From JAGVXH01 sp041649755 (GTDB lineage Archaea > Nanobdellota > Nanobdellia > Pacearchaeales > GW2011-AR1), in contig JBAZMK010000003.1 of the NCBI GenBank assembly GCA_041649755.1, forward strand, positions 1-64,000: a stretch of 64,000 nt of DNA. Direction: 5' to 3'. The position numbers and the translations under genes are program-made. Shown in pieces: positions 57,165 through 64,000 of this stretch. The notes beneath the pieces are model-generated. The model did no database searches and was not told the origin of the DNA. It was given only the letters and a program-made list of their open reading frames with translations. How positions within the stretch are numbered: the first letter of the stretch is position 1; every line of letters begins with the position of its first letter.

Positions 57165-58405
57165 TACTTTCTTCTCCTTTCCTCATTGACATTTCTTATC
57201 TTACTACATAATAAAAAATAAAGGAACATGAAGATTGAAAAGAAAATAAAAGTTGATTTAAGTGGGAAAAATAGAAGTAAAAATCCTAATATGAATTTGC
57301 CTATGAATTGATGGACATCTATAGAAGTATTGTAAATTCCATAGAATTTTAGTTCGTCTTCTTTCTTTCTTAAAATATCAAAGAAATATGCTTCTGTAGT
57401 CGGTTCTATCATTGCAACTCCAATAGAGGCTAAGACTAAAACTCCTAAAATTATGAAGATATTGTTTATAAAGAAACAGGAGAAAGAAGCTATGGCTAGG
57501 ATAAAATAACCTGCTCTAAAAATCTTCTTAAATCCAACTTTCCCTGCCAGTTTAGAAAAAGCAAACTCAAACAAGACGAGAGGGATCACTATTGCGGAGA
57601 GGAATATTCCTATCCAAAATTCATGTATGTTTCTTTCAAGAATCATAAGAGGAACGTATAGATAAATTAAGATAAGCCAGAAATTTACCCCTCCACTCAA
57701 TATGTATGAGTAAACCCTATCACGATTTTTGAAAAAGCTTAAGAAGTTCTTTAATAGGTTTTTCTCAGGGGTCTTTTTTATATTCGCATTGTTTATATTT
57801 GAAATTAAAAACAGCCCTAGCCCTAAAAGAATAAAAAACACTGACAAGAAGAATATTGTTGGGATTCCGTAAGCCTGTAAAATGAAACCTGCAATAACAG
57901 GTCCAACCAGCCAGGCAACATTAAAGAATGTGTATATCAAACCTTCATTTCGTGAGAGTTTTTTCTTGCTTGACTTGTCTCTAATAATAATCCCAAAAGA
58001 GTTTATTCTTAAACTTGTGAAGATAGTTAATATTAATGAAGACAAGAAAAATAAAACAAGGTTCTTAGATAAGGCAAACATTAGATAACTTATGGCGATA
58101 AAGGTTAAGGAGAGACTAAATAGTTTAGATTTATTGTTTCTTTCTATTACCGGAACCAAAATAAAAAAAGAAGCAAAAGCAATGATTGCCAATAATGCTG
58201 AAACAAAACTGATTATGGAAGGGCTGTGAAAAATATTGTTAAGGTAGACTGCCCATATAGTGTCTACGAAAGAATATGCTATAGAAATTATAAAAGTAAT
58301 AATCCCTAGTCTCGCTACACCTGTAAAAGAATATATTCCGTTGTGTTTTCTCACCAAAAAACCCATAGTTAAAACTGGAAAAGAGGATTTAAATATCTTT
58401 TTCAT
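57164..58405 (-). CDS. major facilitator superfamily transporter
   Basis: A 413-residue protein with about twelve membrane helices. Features: SYSFVDTIWAVYLNNIFHSP near the start, the MFS-like loop RDKSSKKKLSRNEGLIYTFF, and GVAMIEPTTEAYFFDILRKK near the end of the second half. It lacks a recognisable substrate signature. It is upstream of and coupled to the cyclophilin gene. Confidence 0.85.
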   Translation of the reverse strand: MKKIFKSSFPVLTMGFLVRKHNGIYSFTGVARLGIITFIISIAYSFVDTIWAVYLNNIFHSPSIISFVSALLAIIAFASFFILVPVIERNNKSKLFSLSLTFIAISYLMFALSKNLVLFFLSSLILTIFTSLRINSFGIIIRDKSSKKKLSRNEGLIYTFFNVAWLVGPVIAGFILQAYGIPTIFFLSVFFILLGLGLFLISNINNANIKKTPEKNLLKNFLSFFKNRDRVYSYILSGGVNFWLILIYLYVPLMILERNIHEFWIGIFLSAIVIPLVLFEFAFSKLAGKVGFKKIFRAGYFILAIASFSCFFINNIFIILGVLVLASIGVAMIEPTTEAYFFDILRKKEDELKFYGIYNTSIDVHQFIGKFILGFLLLFFPLKSTFIFFSIFMFLYFLLCSKIRNVNEERRRK

Positions 58406-58444
58406 TCAGGAAAAGAAGTATTACTCGATTCGTAATCTAAATAC

Positions 58445-58523
58445 GCCCGTACCCCGAATCGAACGGGGACGTCCAAAGGACACGGTGTTCGAGACCGTTG
58501 CAATACCATTATGCGATACGGGC
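58445..58523 (-). tRNA. tRNA-Ser (anticodon CGA)
   Basis: A 79-nt cloverleaf with long variable arm, on the minus strand. Acceptor GCCCGTA pairs perfectly with TACGGGC. The anticodon arm ACGGT-CTCGAAC-ACCGT gives CGA. The variable arm is GTCCTTTGGAC and the T arm CCCCG-TTCGATT-CGGGG. CCA is not encoded. A copy of its first 24 bases lies 136 bp upstream in tRNA sense. Confidence 0.93.
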
Positions 58524-58635
58524 GTAAAATTAACCAGTATATTAAGTTTTTAAGAGTTTGGCAAAGACTCTAACTGTTCAAGACAGGCTCTTGCAATAAG
58601 ATTTGTTTTTAGTGTTGCTCGGAGCGTTTTGTTCG

Positions 58636-58659
58636 GCAATACCATTATGCGATACAGGC
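58636..58659 (-). pseudogene. tRNA-Ser 5'-end relic
   Basis: The 24 bases match 58500-58523 (acceptor strand and D arm of tRNA-Ser(CGA)) at 23 of 24 positions. No matching acceptor 3' strand or T arm follows. A short CTGTCTTGAACAG stretch about 60 bases further, in tRNA sense, could be a decayed anticodon arm. It cannot make a functional tRNA. It may be a decayed gene copy or another product of the duplications seen at tRNA ends in this genome. Confidence 0.7.
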
Positions 58660-58691
58660 ACACAAGAATTAAGGCGAAAGAGTTTTTAAAT

Positions 58692-58976
58692 TTACATAGT
58701 AAAATCATAAAACTGTCCGTAGGGTATTACTGTTACCAGGGCTCTTTCGGTTCTTCTAAAAGAATCCCCAATCTTGTTAATTGTTACATTACTATCGGAA
58801 GGAAAATTCGGGAAGGGATGTTCTTCTATAAATTTAAGCAGTATTCCTGTTGCGTCAAGCTTACCTGTAGCTCTATGAACAATTAGCGCAAGAGGAGGGT
58901 GGTTATTGTCTGGTAAAGGGTCTCCATTAGGCTTCCTTGAAACACAAACTAAATAATCTGCTACATCTTCTAACAT
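58692..58976 (-). CDS. hypothetical protein between two tRNA-Ser genes
   Basis: A 94-residue soluble protein with no family I recognise: MLEDVADYLVCVSRKPNGDP, HPPLALIVHRATGKLDATGI, SFRRTERALVTVIPYGQFYD. Codon use and start (ATG at 58976 just after a TTTAAATAATTA promoter-like stretch) look real. It lies within a cluster of tRNA-Ser genes and fragments. Confidence 0.55.
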   Translation of the reverse strand: MLEDVADYLVCVSRKPNGDPLPDNNHPPLALIVHRATGKLDATGILLKFIEEHPFPNFPSDSNVTINKIGDSFRRTERALVTVIPYGQFYDFTM

Positions 58977-59015
58977 TGTAAAACTAATGATTAGAAGTTT
59001 AAATAATTAATGGAC

Positions 59016-59095
59016 GCCCACACCAGGAATCGAACCTGGGAACCCCGAAGGGTCTGGTTTTCAAGACCAGTGCAATACCACTATGCGATGTGGGC
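59016..59095 (-). tRNA. tRNA-Ser (anticodon TGA)
   Basis: An 80-nt cloverleaf with long variable arm, on the minus strand. Acceptor GCCCACA pairs with TGTGGGC. The anticodon arm CTGGT-CTTGAAA-ACCAG gives TGA. The variable arm is ACCCTTCGGGGT, nearly the same as in tRNA-Ser(GGA). CCA is not encoded. Confidence 0.93.
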
Positions 59096-59240
59096 ATAAT
59101 TAATTTAAAAGAAAAGAGTTTTTAAGATTGGTGGTGAAATTATTAGATTCCTTTGCTACTCAAACTAATCTTTTCGGCTAATCTCATTCGGAGATCTTCT
59201 AAGTAGCCCCATCTCCGACAAAATCAAATAATAAATTTGA

Positions 59241-59525
59241 TTAACCGAATAATGAAGCCAGACCCTCAGCTGCCTCAGCTTTTGGTTCTTCCTTCTTCTC
59301 TTCCTTAGGTGCTTCTTTCTTTCCTTCAACGGGTGCAGGAGCTGTGGCGATAGATGCATTCGCAAGCTTCTCGTCAATATTGACGCCCTTAAGGGAAGTC
59401 ACAAGTACCTTCACTTTTGCTTCGTCAACGTCGGCGCCAGTAGCAGAGATAACTTTCTTTAAGCTGTCTTCTGTTACTTCTTTTCCAACCTTGTGAAGCA
59501 AAAGTGCTCCATATATGTATTCCAT
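59241..59525 (-). CDS. rpl12: 50S ribosomal protein L12 (P1/P2 type)
   Basis: A 94-residue stalk protein. The N-terminal dimerisation domain (MEYIYGALLLHKVGKEVTED, SATGADVDEAKVKVLVTSLK) is followed by an Ala/Pro/Lys/Glu hinge and the short tail EGLASLFG, which contacts translation GTPases. The usual archaeal tail is GLGALFG-like. It is the last gene of the L1-L10-L12 operon. Confidence 0.94.
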   Translation of the reverse strand: MEYIYGALLLHKVGKEVTEDSLKKVISATGADVDEAKVKVLVTSLKGVNIDEKLANASIATAPAPVEGKKEAPKEEKKEEPKAEAAEGLASLFG

Positions 59526-59536
59526 TTTGTCCTTAT

Positions 59537-59779
59537 TTATTTAGTTTTAGTTGATTTTTCTTCTGTGTCTTCTGAAATGACTTCAAAGCAGTCCACATTT
59601 TTTGGATTAACATAGACTCTTCTTCCGTCAATCAAATCAAAACGTGTAAATTCGCCCTGATTAATGCTTTCTGTTAATATTCCCTTAAAAGTTTTCTTAT
59701 TTCCTTTTGAAAACACAATTATCTCAGTAACCCTCTTACCCTGTTCAATAACTGAAGACTTCAAATTTTCTTTGTCCAT
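59537..59779 (-). CDS. hypothetical protein inserted between L10 and L12
   Basis: An 80-residue protein from the ATG at 59779, one base past the L10 stop; a longer frame overlaps L10. It is beta-rich and small (RVTEIIVFSKGNKKTFKGIL, RFDLIDGRRVYVNPKNVDCF), reminiscent of an Sm-like or SH3-like fold, though no family is certain. Its place inside the ribosomal stalk operon is unusual and suggests a role in translation. Confidence 0.6.
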   Translation of the reverse strand: MDKENLKSSVIEQGKRVTEIIVFSKGNKKTFKGILTESINQGEFTRFDLIDGRRVYVNPKNVDCFEVISEDTEEKSTKTK

Positions 59780-59780
59780 T

Positions 59781-60593
59781 TTATTTTGTTGGAGCCCCAT
59801 TTAATTCAGAAATTTGCTCTCCTCCAATAAATGCTAATCCTTCAATTGCCTTTTTATACATTTCTGCTCTACTTAATATAAAATCCATTGTTTGACTGCA
59901 AAGATAATTTAACTCAACGGCGAAAGCAAGACTTCTTCTGTAATTCTCTTCTAAGTCTTTTAGAGTTTCTTCTTTATTAATTATTATATCTTTGTAGATT
60001 TTGCCACCCATATATGCCGCAACAGGGTCTATTCCTATTTTAAAAGGAATTATGTTTAACTTGGCTAAAATTGAAGCTTTCTTTTCGTCAATAACTTCGC
60101 CTTTTGGACAGAGGACCTTTTCTTTTACAATAGCAATCTTTCCGCTTTCAACTTTTGGCTGAAGTCCAACTGCACTTAACGCCGAAATATCTGGTCCTGG
60201 AATTAAATCTGTTGGACCTGCGGGGACTATTAAGTCTTCTGGAGCGACCTGTCCTGCTTTAGCTTTTGCAGGGCTTTTTTCTTCAGATAATTTTAAAGAA
60301 ATTTCAAAAGCGTCCGAATCTGAAAACAAGATTGCTGTGCTATCTTCAACATAAGGAACTAAGTCGTGCAATTCTTTTATACCACAATGTTCAAGAGCAA
60401 AGTCTATAAGACTCTTTTTCGCAACACTAATTTTAGCAAGATTTCTCAATTTCTTTTTAATATCTTGAAACTGCGCTGAAGGCAATCCTTTAACAGAAAC
60501 AACCATAACGGTCTTTCTTTTCATTTGCTCTGCCAACTCTCTAACTTTTCTTTTCTTAGTTTCTGAAACGTGGGTTTCTCTTTTGCCACTCAT
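59781..60593 (-). CDS. rplP0: 50S ribosomal protein L10 (P0)
   Basis: A 270-residue protein. The rRNA-binding domain (about 1-105, VMVVSVKGLPSAQFQDIKKK) is followed by the archaeal insertion domain with VPAGPTDLIPGPDISALSAV-GLQ. It ends at QISELNGAPTK, shorter than many archaeal P0 proteins, which carry further L12-binding helices and an acidic tail. It anchors the L12 stalk. Its start overlaps the L1 stop by 4 nt. Confidence 0.93.
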   Translation of the reverse strand: MSGKRETHVSETKKRKVRELAEQMKRKTVMVVSVKGLPSAQFQDIKKKLRNLAKISVAKKSLIDFALEHCGIKELHDLVPYVEDSTAILFSDSDAFEISLKLSEEKSPAKAKAGQVAPEDLIVPAGPTDLIPGPDISALSAVGLQPKVESGKIAIVKEKVLCPKGEVIDEKKASILAKLNIIPFKIGIDPVAAYMGGKIYKDIIINKEETLKDLEENYRRSLAFAVELNYLCSQTMDFILSRAEMYKKAIEGLAFIGGEQISELNGAPTK

Positions 60594-61204
60594 TTGAACT
60601 CTACCTTAACAGGTTTACCCATGGTGAATTTAATTAAAATATCTTTGATATTCTCTTTTCCCCTTGGAAGTTTTCCCTCAAGACCCTTTAAGACGCTTAA
60701 TATGTTCTCTTCAAGGACTGCGTCTTCCATATCTTCTTTTCCTACAGAAAGTTTTATTGCAAGTTCTTTATTTCTAACCCTAATAACTTTCTTCATTTTC
60801 TCAACCATTTCTTTCACGGACGCTTCGTCATCTTTTGGAATTATCCCTGCTTGCGGACTGGGCATTTTTCCGATAGGCCCAAGAACTCTACCAAACTTTG
60901 TAGCGACTTTACTCATCATTGGCGCAACAGCAATAAAGAAGTCATATTTTCTTGCAAGTTTCTTTATGTCTTTTGTCTCGTTATACTTCGGGAAATCTAA
61001 TTCGGTAATTGTGTCTACAACTTTAGAATGTTTTGTGAGAAATGCGGCGATTTTTTTATCCCCTGAGTTAGGGATTGTCACAAAAGTATTGAGGGCTTCT
61101 TTTCTAACGTCAAAATTTCTTAGATTCACAATTAAGTCAAGTGTCTGGACAAATTTCCTTTTCTTCTGGCTTCTTAATTCTTTTAAAGCTTCTTTAATTT
61201 CCAT
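60590..61204 (-). CDS. rplA: 50S ribosomal protein L1
   Basis: A 204-residue L1-stalk protein: FVQTLDLIVNLRNFDVRKEA, FVTIPNSGDKKIAAFLTKHS, AVAPMMSKVATKFGRVLGPI-GKMPSPQAG and a C-terminal MGKPVKVEFK. It binds 23S rRNA and, in many archaea and bacteria, its own mRNA. It is the first gene of the operon, with a structured leader just upstream and no L11 gene next to it. Confidence 0.95.
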   Translation of the reverse strand: MEIKEALKELRSQKKRKFVQTLDLIVNLRNFDVRKEALNTFVTIPNSGDKKIAAFLTKHSKVVDTITELDFPKYNETKDIKKLARKYDFFIAVAPMMSKVATKFGRVLGPIGKMPSPQAGIIPKDDEASVKEMVEKMKKVIRVRNKELAIKLSVGKEDMEDAVLEENILSVLKGLEGKLPRGKENIKDILIKFTMGKPVKVEFK

Positions 61205-61211
61205 AGTGTTG

Positions 61212-61253
61212 ACTCTCAGAATTATAGCGACATTCGTCTCCTACCCTGAGAGT
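61212..61253 (-). promoter_or_regulatory. L1 operon leader hairpin
   Basis: In the mRNA sense, ACTCTCAG (61246-61253) pairs with CTGAGAGT (61212-61219), a perfect 8-bp stem, around a 26-nt purine-rich middle that includes GGTAGGAGACGAATGTCG. The TATA box TTTATAAAG (61278-61286) places the transcript start near 61255, so the leader would open with this hairpin and end about 8 nt before the L1 start. It is a candidate site for autogenous control by L1. Confidence 0.55.
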
Positions 61254-61391
61254 AGTATAACAAGACCGAAAATACCCTTTATAAATTTACCTAAAATTAG
61301 TTAGGTTTATAAACTACTTTTTGCAGATTTTTGTAGGTTAAAGTTCCGCTTGCGGTTAACGATTTACTTTCGAGAGAAAGGCCTTAATAAA

Positions 61392-61898
61392 ATGGCAAAG
61401 TTGATTTACGAAAAAGATGCAGAAGAGTATGTCTTAAATTTAGCAGAAGCTTTGAAATCTCTCCCTGAGTTTGAAGTTCCTGAATGGGTTCATTTTGTCA
61501 AATCGGGCAGTTCAAGAGAGAGACCCCCTATGGACTCTATGTCTTTTTGGTATATACGTTCGGCATCTATTTTGAGACAGCTTTATATTAAAGGGGTTGT
61601 AGGTGTCGGGAAGTTAAGAACAAGATATGGTTCAAGAAAAAATCGGGGAGGGATGCCGAGTGAATTCAGAAAATCTGGCGGAAAAATAATAAGGACAATT
61701 TTACAACGAGCTGAAAAAGCTGGCTTTGTAGAGAAAGTTAGCAGATTCCAGCACGGAAGAAGACTAACAGAGAAAGGCAAGGAATTCTTGGACTCTATAA
61801 AAATAAAAGAAAGACCTGAAATGGATTATAATTCTTTAAGAATTGAGAAATATCCGGATTATAAGGAAGTGGAGGAAGATGGTAAGCAAGAAAGCTAA
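61392..61898 (+). CDS. rps19e: 30S ribosomal protein S19e
   Basis: A 168-residue protein from the ATG at 61392 (MAKLIYEKDAEEYVLNLAEA); an upstream frame from 61350 lacks conservation. Family motifs: FEVPEWVHFVKSGSSRERPP, DSMSFWYIRSASILRQLYIK, GVGKLRTRYGSRKNRGGMPS and GRRLTEKGKEFLDSI. Small-subunit protein. Length is about 15 residues above the usual 150 because of the acidic tail. L39e overlaps its end. Confidence 0.94.
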   Translation: MAKLIYEKDAEEYVLNLAEALKSLPEFEVPEWVHFVKSGSSRERPPMDSMSFWYIRSASILRQLYIKGVVGVGKLRTRYGSRKNRGGMPSEFRKSGGKIIRTILQRAEKAGFVEKVSRFQHGRRLTEKGKEFLDSIKIKERPEMDYNSLRIEKYPDYKEVEEDGKQES

Positions 61899-62094
61899 AA
61901 ACAGAAGTAGTAAGAAAAGGCATCTTGACAAGGCGAAGAGTCAGACAAAGTGGGCTCCGTTTTGGATAGTTTTGAAAAAATTCGGGAAAGGGAAGAAAAT
62001 ACACCCTTCAGCAATTACTCATGTAAGAAGAAACTGGAGAAGAAATAGTTTAAAAATTAAACCAAGGACAACTAGAAAGAATTATCTCGGATGA
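61879..62094 (+). CDS. rpl39e: 50S ribosomal protein L39e with C-terminal extension
   Basis: A 71-residue basic protein. The L39e core is SSKKRHLDKAKSQTKWAPFW, IVLKKFGK and HPSAITHVRRNWRRNSLK (compare ..QNRRVPVWVIVKT...HPKRRYWRR.KL), located in the exit tunnel in archaeal ribosomes. The family is normally about 50 residues; here both ends are longer. The ATG at 61879 follows GGAGG and lies within the S19e end; the stop overlaps the L31e start. Confidence 0.85.
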   Translation: MVSKKAKNRSSKKRHLDKAKSQTKWAPFWIVLKKFGKGKKIHPSAITHVRRNWRRNSLKIKPRTTRKNYLG

Positions 62095-62759
62095 TGGCAG
62101 AAGAAAATAAACCTGAAGTTAAAGAGCAAGTTTTAAGTAAAGAGAATTCTGCTAAAGAAACCTCTAAAAAAGAATCAAAGCCTGCTGTTAAGAAAGACAC
62201 GAAAAAAGTTAAGGAAGAAAAGATTGAACTTGAAAGAGAGTATGTTATTCCCTTAAGAAAAAGTGTTTTAAAAGCTCAGAGATATAGAAGGGCGAAGAAG
62301 GCAATTAAGGTAATCAAAGAGTTTTTAGCTAAGCATATGAAAGTTGAAAATAGGGACCTAAAAAAGGTTAAAATTGATTTATATTTGAACAACGAAGTCT
62401 GGTTTAGAGGGATTAAAAAACCTGCAAATAAGATTAAAGTTAAGGCAGTGAAAAAGGGAGGGATTGTTTACGCTGAGTTAGCCGAAATTCCAAAAGCTGT
62501 TAAATTTGTAATAGAAAAAGATAAAAGAAAGTCTGAAAAAGCTCAAAAGGCAAAGGTAAAAATGCCTAAGCATCCAGAAAAGGAAAAAGAAAAGGAAGAG
62601 GGAGAAGAAGATAAAACTGAAAAGGAAAAAGCTACGGTTGAAGCAGGTTTAGAAATGCAAAAGCAAGAGGCAAAAGCTTTGAAACATACCTCAAAACAAG
62701 TTTCTGGAGAACAAGAGAATTTTGCAGGAAGGACTCAAAGAAAAGCTTTGAAAAGATAA
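62091..62759 (+). CDS. rpl31e: 50S ribosomal protein L31e with long charged extensions
   Basis: A 222-residue protein. The L31e core spans about residues 46-145 (LEREYVIPLRKSVLKAQRYR, KVKIDLYLNNEVWFRGIKKP, GGIVYAELAEIPKAVKF). It is preceded by a 45-residue Lys/Glu region and followed by about 75 residues of Lys/Glu/Gln-rich sequence. Typical archaeal L31e is 80-100 residues. The tails look disordered and could reach other ribosome sites. Coupled to L39e by a 4-nt overlap. Confidence 0.9.
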   Translation: MMAEENKPEVKEQVLSKENSAKETSKKESKPAVKKDTKKVKEEKIELEREYVIPLRKSVLKAQRYRRAKKAIKVIKEFLAKHMKVENRDLKKVKIDLYLNNEVWFRGIKKPANKIKVKAVKKGGIVYAELAEIPKAVKFVIEKDKRKSEKAQKAKVKMPKHPEKEKEKEEGEEDKTEKEKATVEAGLEMQKQEAKALKHTSKQVSGEQENFAGRTQRKALKR

Positions 62760-62762
62760 TAA

Positions 62763-64000
62763 TTAAGGGTTGCCTTTCATCCTATTGCCATATTTTTCAG
62801 AAATTTCTTTTAATCTTTCTTCTGGTTTTACCGATTTTACTTTTTTTGATTTTGAATAGAGGATATAACCTCCTAAAGCTAAAGCTAATAGAATTAAAAT
62901 TCCAATAAACCATTTTGAACTCCCTTCTTTTTGTGTTTCAATTTTCTCGCATGTTGCTAAACAACAATATTCTCCTCCTTTTGAGAATGTCGCACTTCCA
63001 TTGCAGTATTCCTCTAATGTACAGATAGCCCCGTTCATCTCTGCACATGTTTTCTGTGAGGGGATAAAATCTTCATCTTCGCTTCCCTCAGGCAAAACAA
63101 ACAGATTTAAATGAATTGTAAGGGTACTTTTATTCAGAGAGGTATATTCTATGTTTATCTCTCCAGTGAAATGCCCCGGATTTTTGGGATTAAAATAAAT
63201 CGAAAAGTTTCTATTTTCTTTCGGAGAGAAGTTGCCTAATTCTTCGAAAGTTACAAAATCTATTTCTGAAAAAACCTTTAAATCTGTTAGGTAATTGTCT
63301 CCAAAATTGAAAAGTTGAATCGTCTCATTGGTTTCCTCTCCAACTATTAAGTTCTTCAAAATTATTTCGTGAGAGGAACGTAAATCTTTTTCTGTTACAG
63401 GAATAAAAATTTCTCCGTGAGGGTAAATAATTGGAACAAGAAATTCTTTATAAGATTCAATTTTAAAAAACGAGAGATTTTCAGAAGGAGTGAAAGTAAA
63501 TTCTTTTGAGTTATAGGGGTTCAAAGAGACTTTTTCGTCTGAGCCGTTAGGGTAATCTATTGTAAAATTAATTGAAGAATTCCCTACATTAACAACTCTT
63601 ATTTTTGGTTCTTTTTCAAGAAAGGTAAATCCCGGTTTTACTGAAAGAATCTCTGTAAAAGAATTGTTCCCCTCTATAATAAGTTTTTCTTTAACGTAAA
63701 TTTGTTCTGTAATAGTTTGTGAACCAAGAGTTCCTCCAGTTTTATAAAGAATATCCTGAATTTTGATTGTGAAGTTCCCTTCTTTAGGAAGATAGACATA
63801 AAGGTAGTGAATCCCTTGATAAAAGGTTAATTCTGTCTCAAAGAAGACTTCTTTTCTCCCTTCAAAGAATTTTATATCTGACTCACTAATTTGTTTTGTG
63901 AATTCTCCGTCTTCTAATTTTACTTCTGCTAGCAATGTTTCGCCCGGCTGAAATTCTTTGTTCTGGATTTCTATAAAAGGGTTGCTGTTTACAAAAGTCA
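62763..64000 (-). CDS. membrane-anchored surface protein with beta-sandwich domains (partial)
   Basis: The frame is open to the right edge, so the N-terminus with its signal peptide lies outside; 412 codons are visible. Beta-sandwich domains with family-like repeats (LSVKPGFTFLEKEPKIRVVN, LKNLIVGEETNETIQLFNFG, PGHFTGEINIEYTSLNK) and NxS/T sites are followed by a Cys-rich part (CAEMNGAICTLEEYC, YCCLATC). A C-terminal helix (KWFIGILILLALALGGYILY) and a basic tail end it. The topology matches the 357-residue protein at 44156-45229. Confidence 0.65.
   Translation of the reverse strand, partial: TFVNSNPFIEIQNKEFQPGETLLAEVKLEDGEFTKQISESDIKFFEGRKEVFFETELTFYQGIHYLYVYLPKEGNFTIKIQDILYKTGGTLGSQTITEQIYVKEKLIIEGNNSFTEILSVKPGFTFLEKEPKIRVVNVGNSSINFTIDYPNGSDEKVSLNPYNSKEFTFTPSENLSFFKIESYKEFLVPIIYPHGEIFIPVTEKDLRSSHEIILKNLIVGEETNETIQLFNFGDNYLTDLKVFSEIDFVTFEELGNFSPKENRNFSIYFNPKNPGHFTGEINIEYTSLNKSTLTIHLNLFVLPEGSEDEDFIPSQKTCAEMNGAICTLEEYCNGSATFSKGGEYCCLATCEKIETQKEGSSKWFIGILILLALALGGYILYSKSKKVKSVKPEERLKEISEKYGNRMKGNP

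Noticed and set aside
58430..58446. Inverted T-arm copy after tRNA-Ser(CGA)
   Set aside because: Only six to seven bases match (CGAATCGA), which is compatible with chance.
58524..58635. A third full copy of the 70-nt hairpin near tRNA-Ser(CGA)
   Set aside because: Only a short CAAGA/TCTTG hairpin is shared; overall similarity to the two clear copies is too low.

Overview
The window reads as chromosomal DNA of an AT-rich archaeon, most likely a DPANN member of the Woesearchaeota/Pacearchaeota type. Archaeal information-processing genes dominate: aIF2-alpha, aIF5B, RadA, RPA, GINS, archaeal RecJ-like DHH, class I CCA enzyme, thermosome, SRP54, Bud32, a Nop10-like protein, and ribosomal proteins S8e, S27e, S3Ae, S19e, L31e, L39e, L44e and L10/P0. 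Bacterial-type DNA gyrase is also present. Many start codons lie 24-27 nt downstream of a TATA box, which suggests leaderless transcripts. The lineage call is inference from gene content; no 16S rRNA gene is present.

Layout. 1-1.5 kb: ribosomal and translation genes (S8e end, S27e, aIF2-alpha, a very short Nop10). 1.5-10.1 kb (minus strand): gyrA, a zinc-ribbon gene, gyrB, a DEDDh exonuclease, a radical SAM protein and aIF5B. 10.2-12.9 kb: DUF5320/DUF134 genes behind a perfect palindrome, a truncated Dph2 remnant, tRNA-Ser(GGA), superoxide dismutase and S10. 12.9-22.3 kb: two very large surface proteins sharing a 575-bp first module, with tRNA-Val(TAC) between them. 22.3-35.4 kb: thermosome, CBS protein, a third pilin-anchored surface protein, and a DNA repair/tRNA block (CCA enzyme, family-4 UDG, RadA, RPA, EndoIII, stand-alone ThrRS editing domain, SerRS). 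35.4-40.8 kb: regulators, a DUF6884/GIY-YIG pair, tRNA-Lys, RecJ-like, S15, tRNA-Gln, Bud32. 40.8-46.3 kb: SRP54, a four-gene cell-surface operon and tRNA-Val(GAC). 46.3-48.2 kb: L44e, S3Ae, NDK, tRNA-Thr. 48.2-53.3 kb: an accessory locus with two beta-barrel-like secreted proteins, an AbrB-PhoU regulator, a ribbon-helix-helix gene overlapping a membrane Ser/Thr kinase, and a zincin. 53.3-64 kb: GINS, transporter, AMP phosphorylase, cyclophilin, MFS, two Ser tRNAs, the L1-L10-L12 operon, S19e-L39e-L31e and the end of another surface protein.

The most unusual signal is at the tRNA genes. Downstream of tRNA-Gln, tRNA-Val(GAC) and tRNA-Lys there are units of about 106-118 bp, each bounded by a second copy of the tRNA 3' end and starting with an inverted copy of the T arm. 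Two units carry the same 70-nt imperfect hairpin. I recognise no described family for this. Other points: two base-excision glycosylases that lack Fe-S ligand cysteines, surface proteins built by swapping large domains behind one pilin-like leader, and outer-membrane-like beta-barrel proteins in an archaeon.

No gene-free stretch exceeds 300 bases. The longest gaps (35904-36113, 37482-37647, 39633-39769, 61205-61391) hold promoters, the tRNA-linked repeats and the L1 leader.
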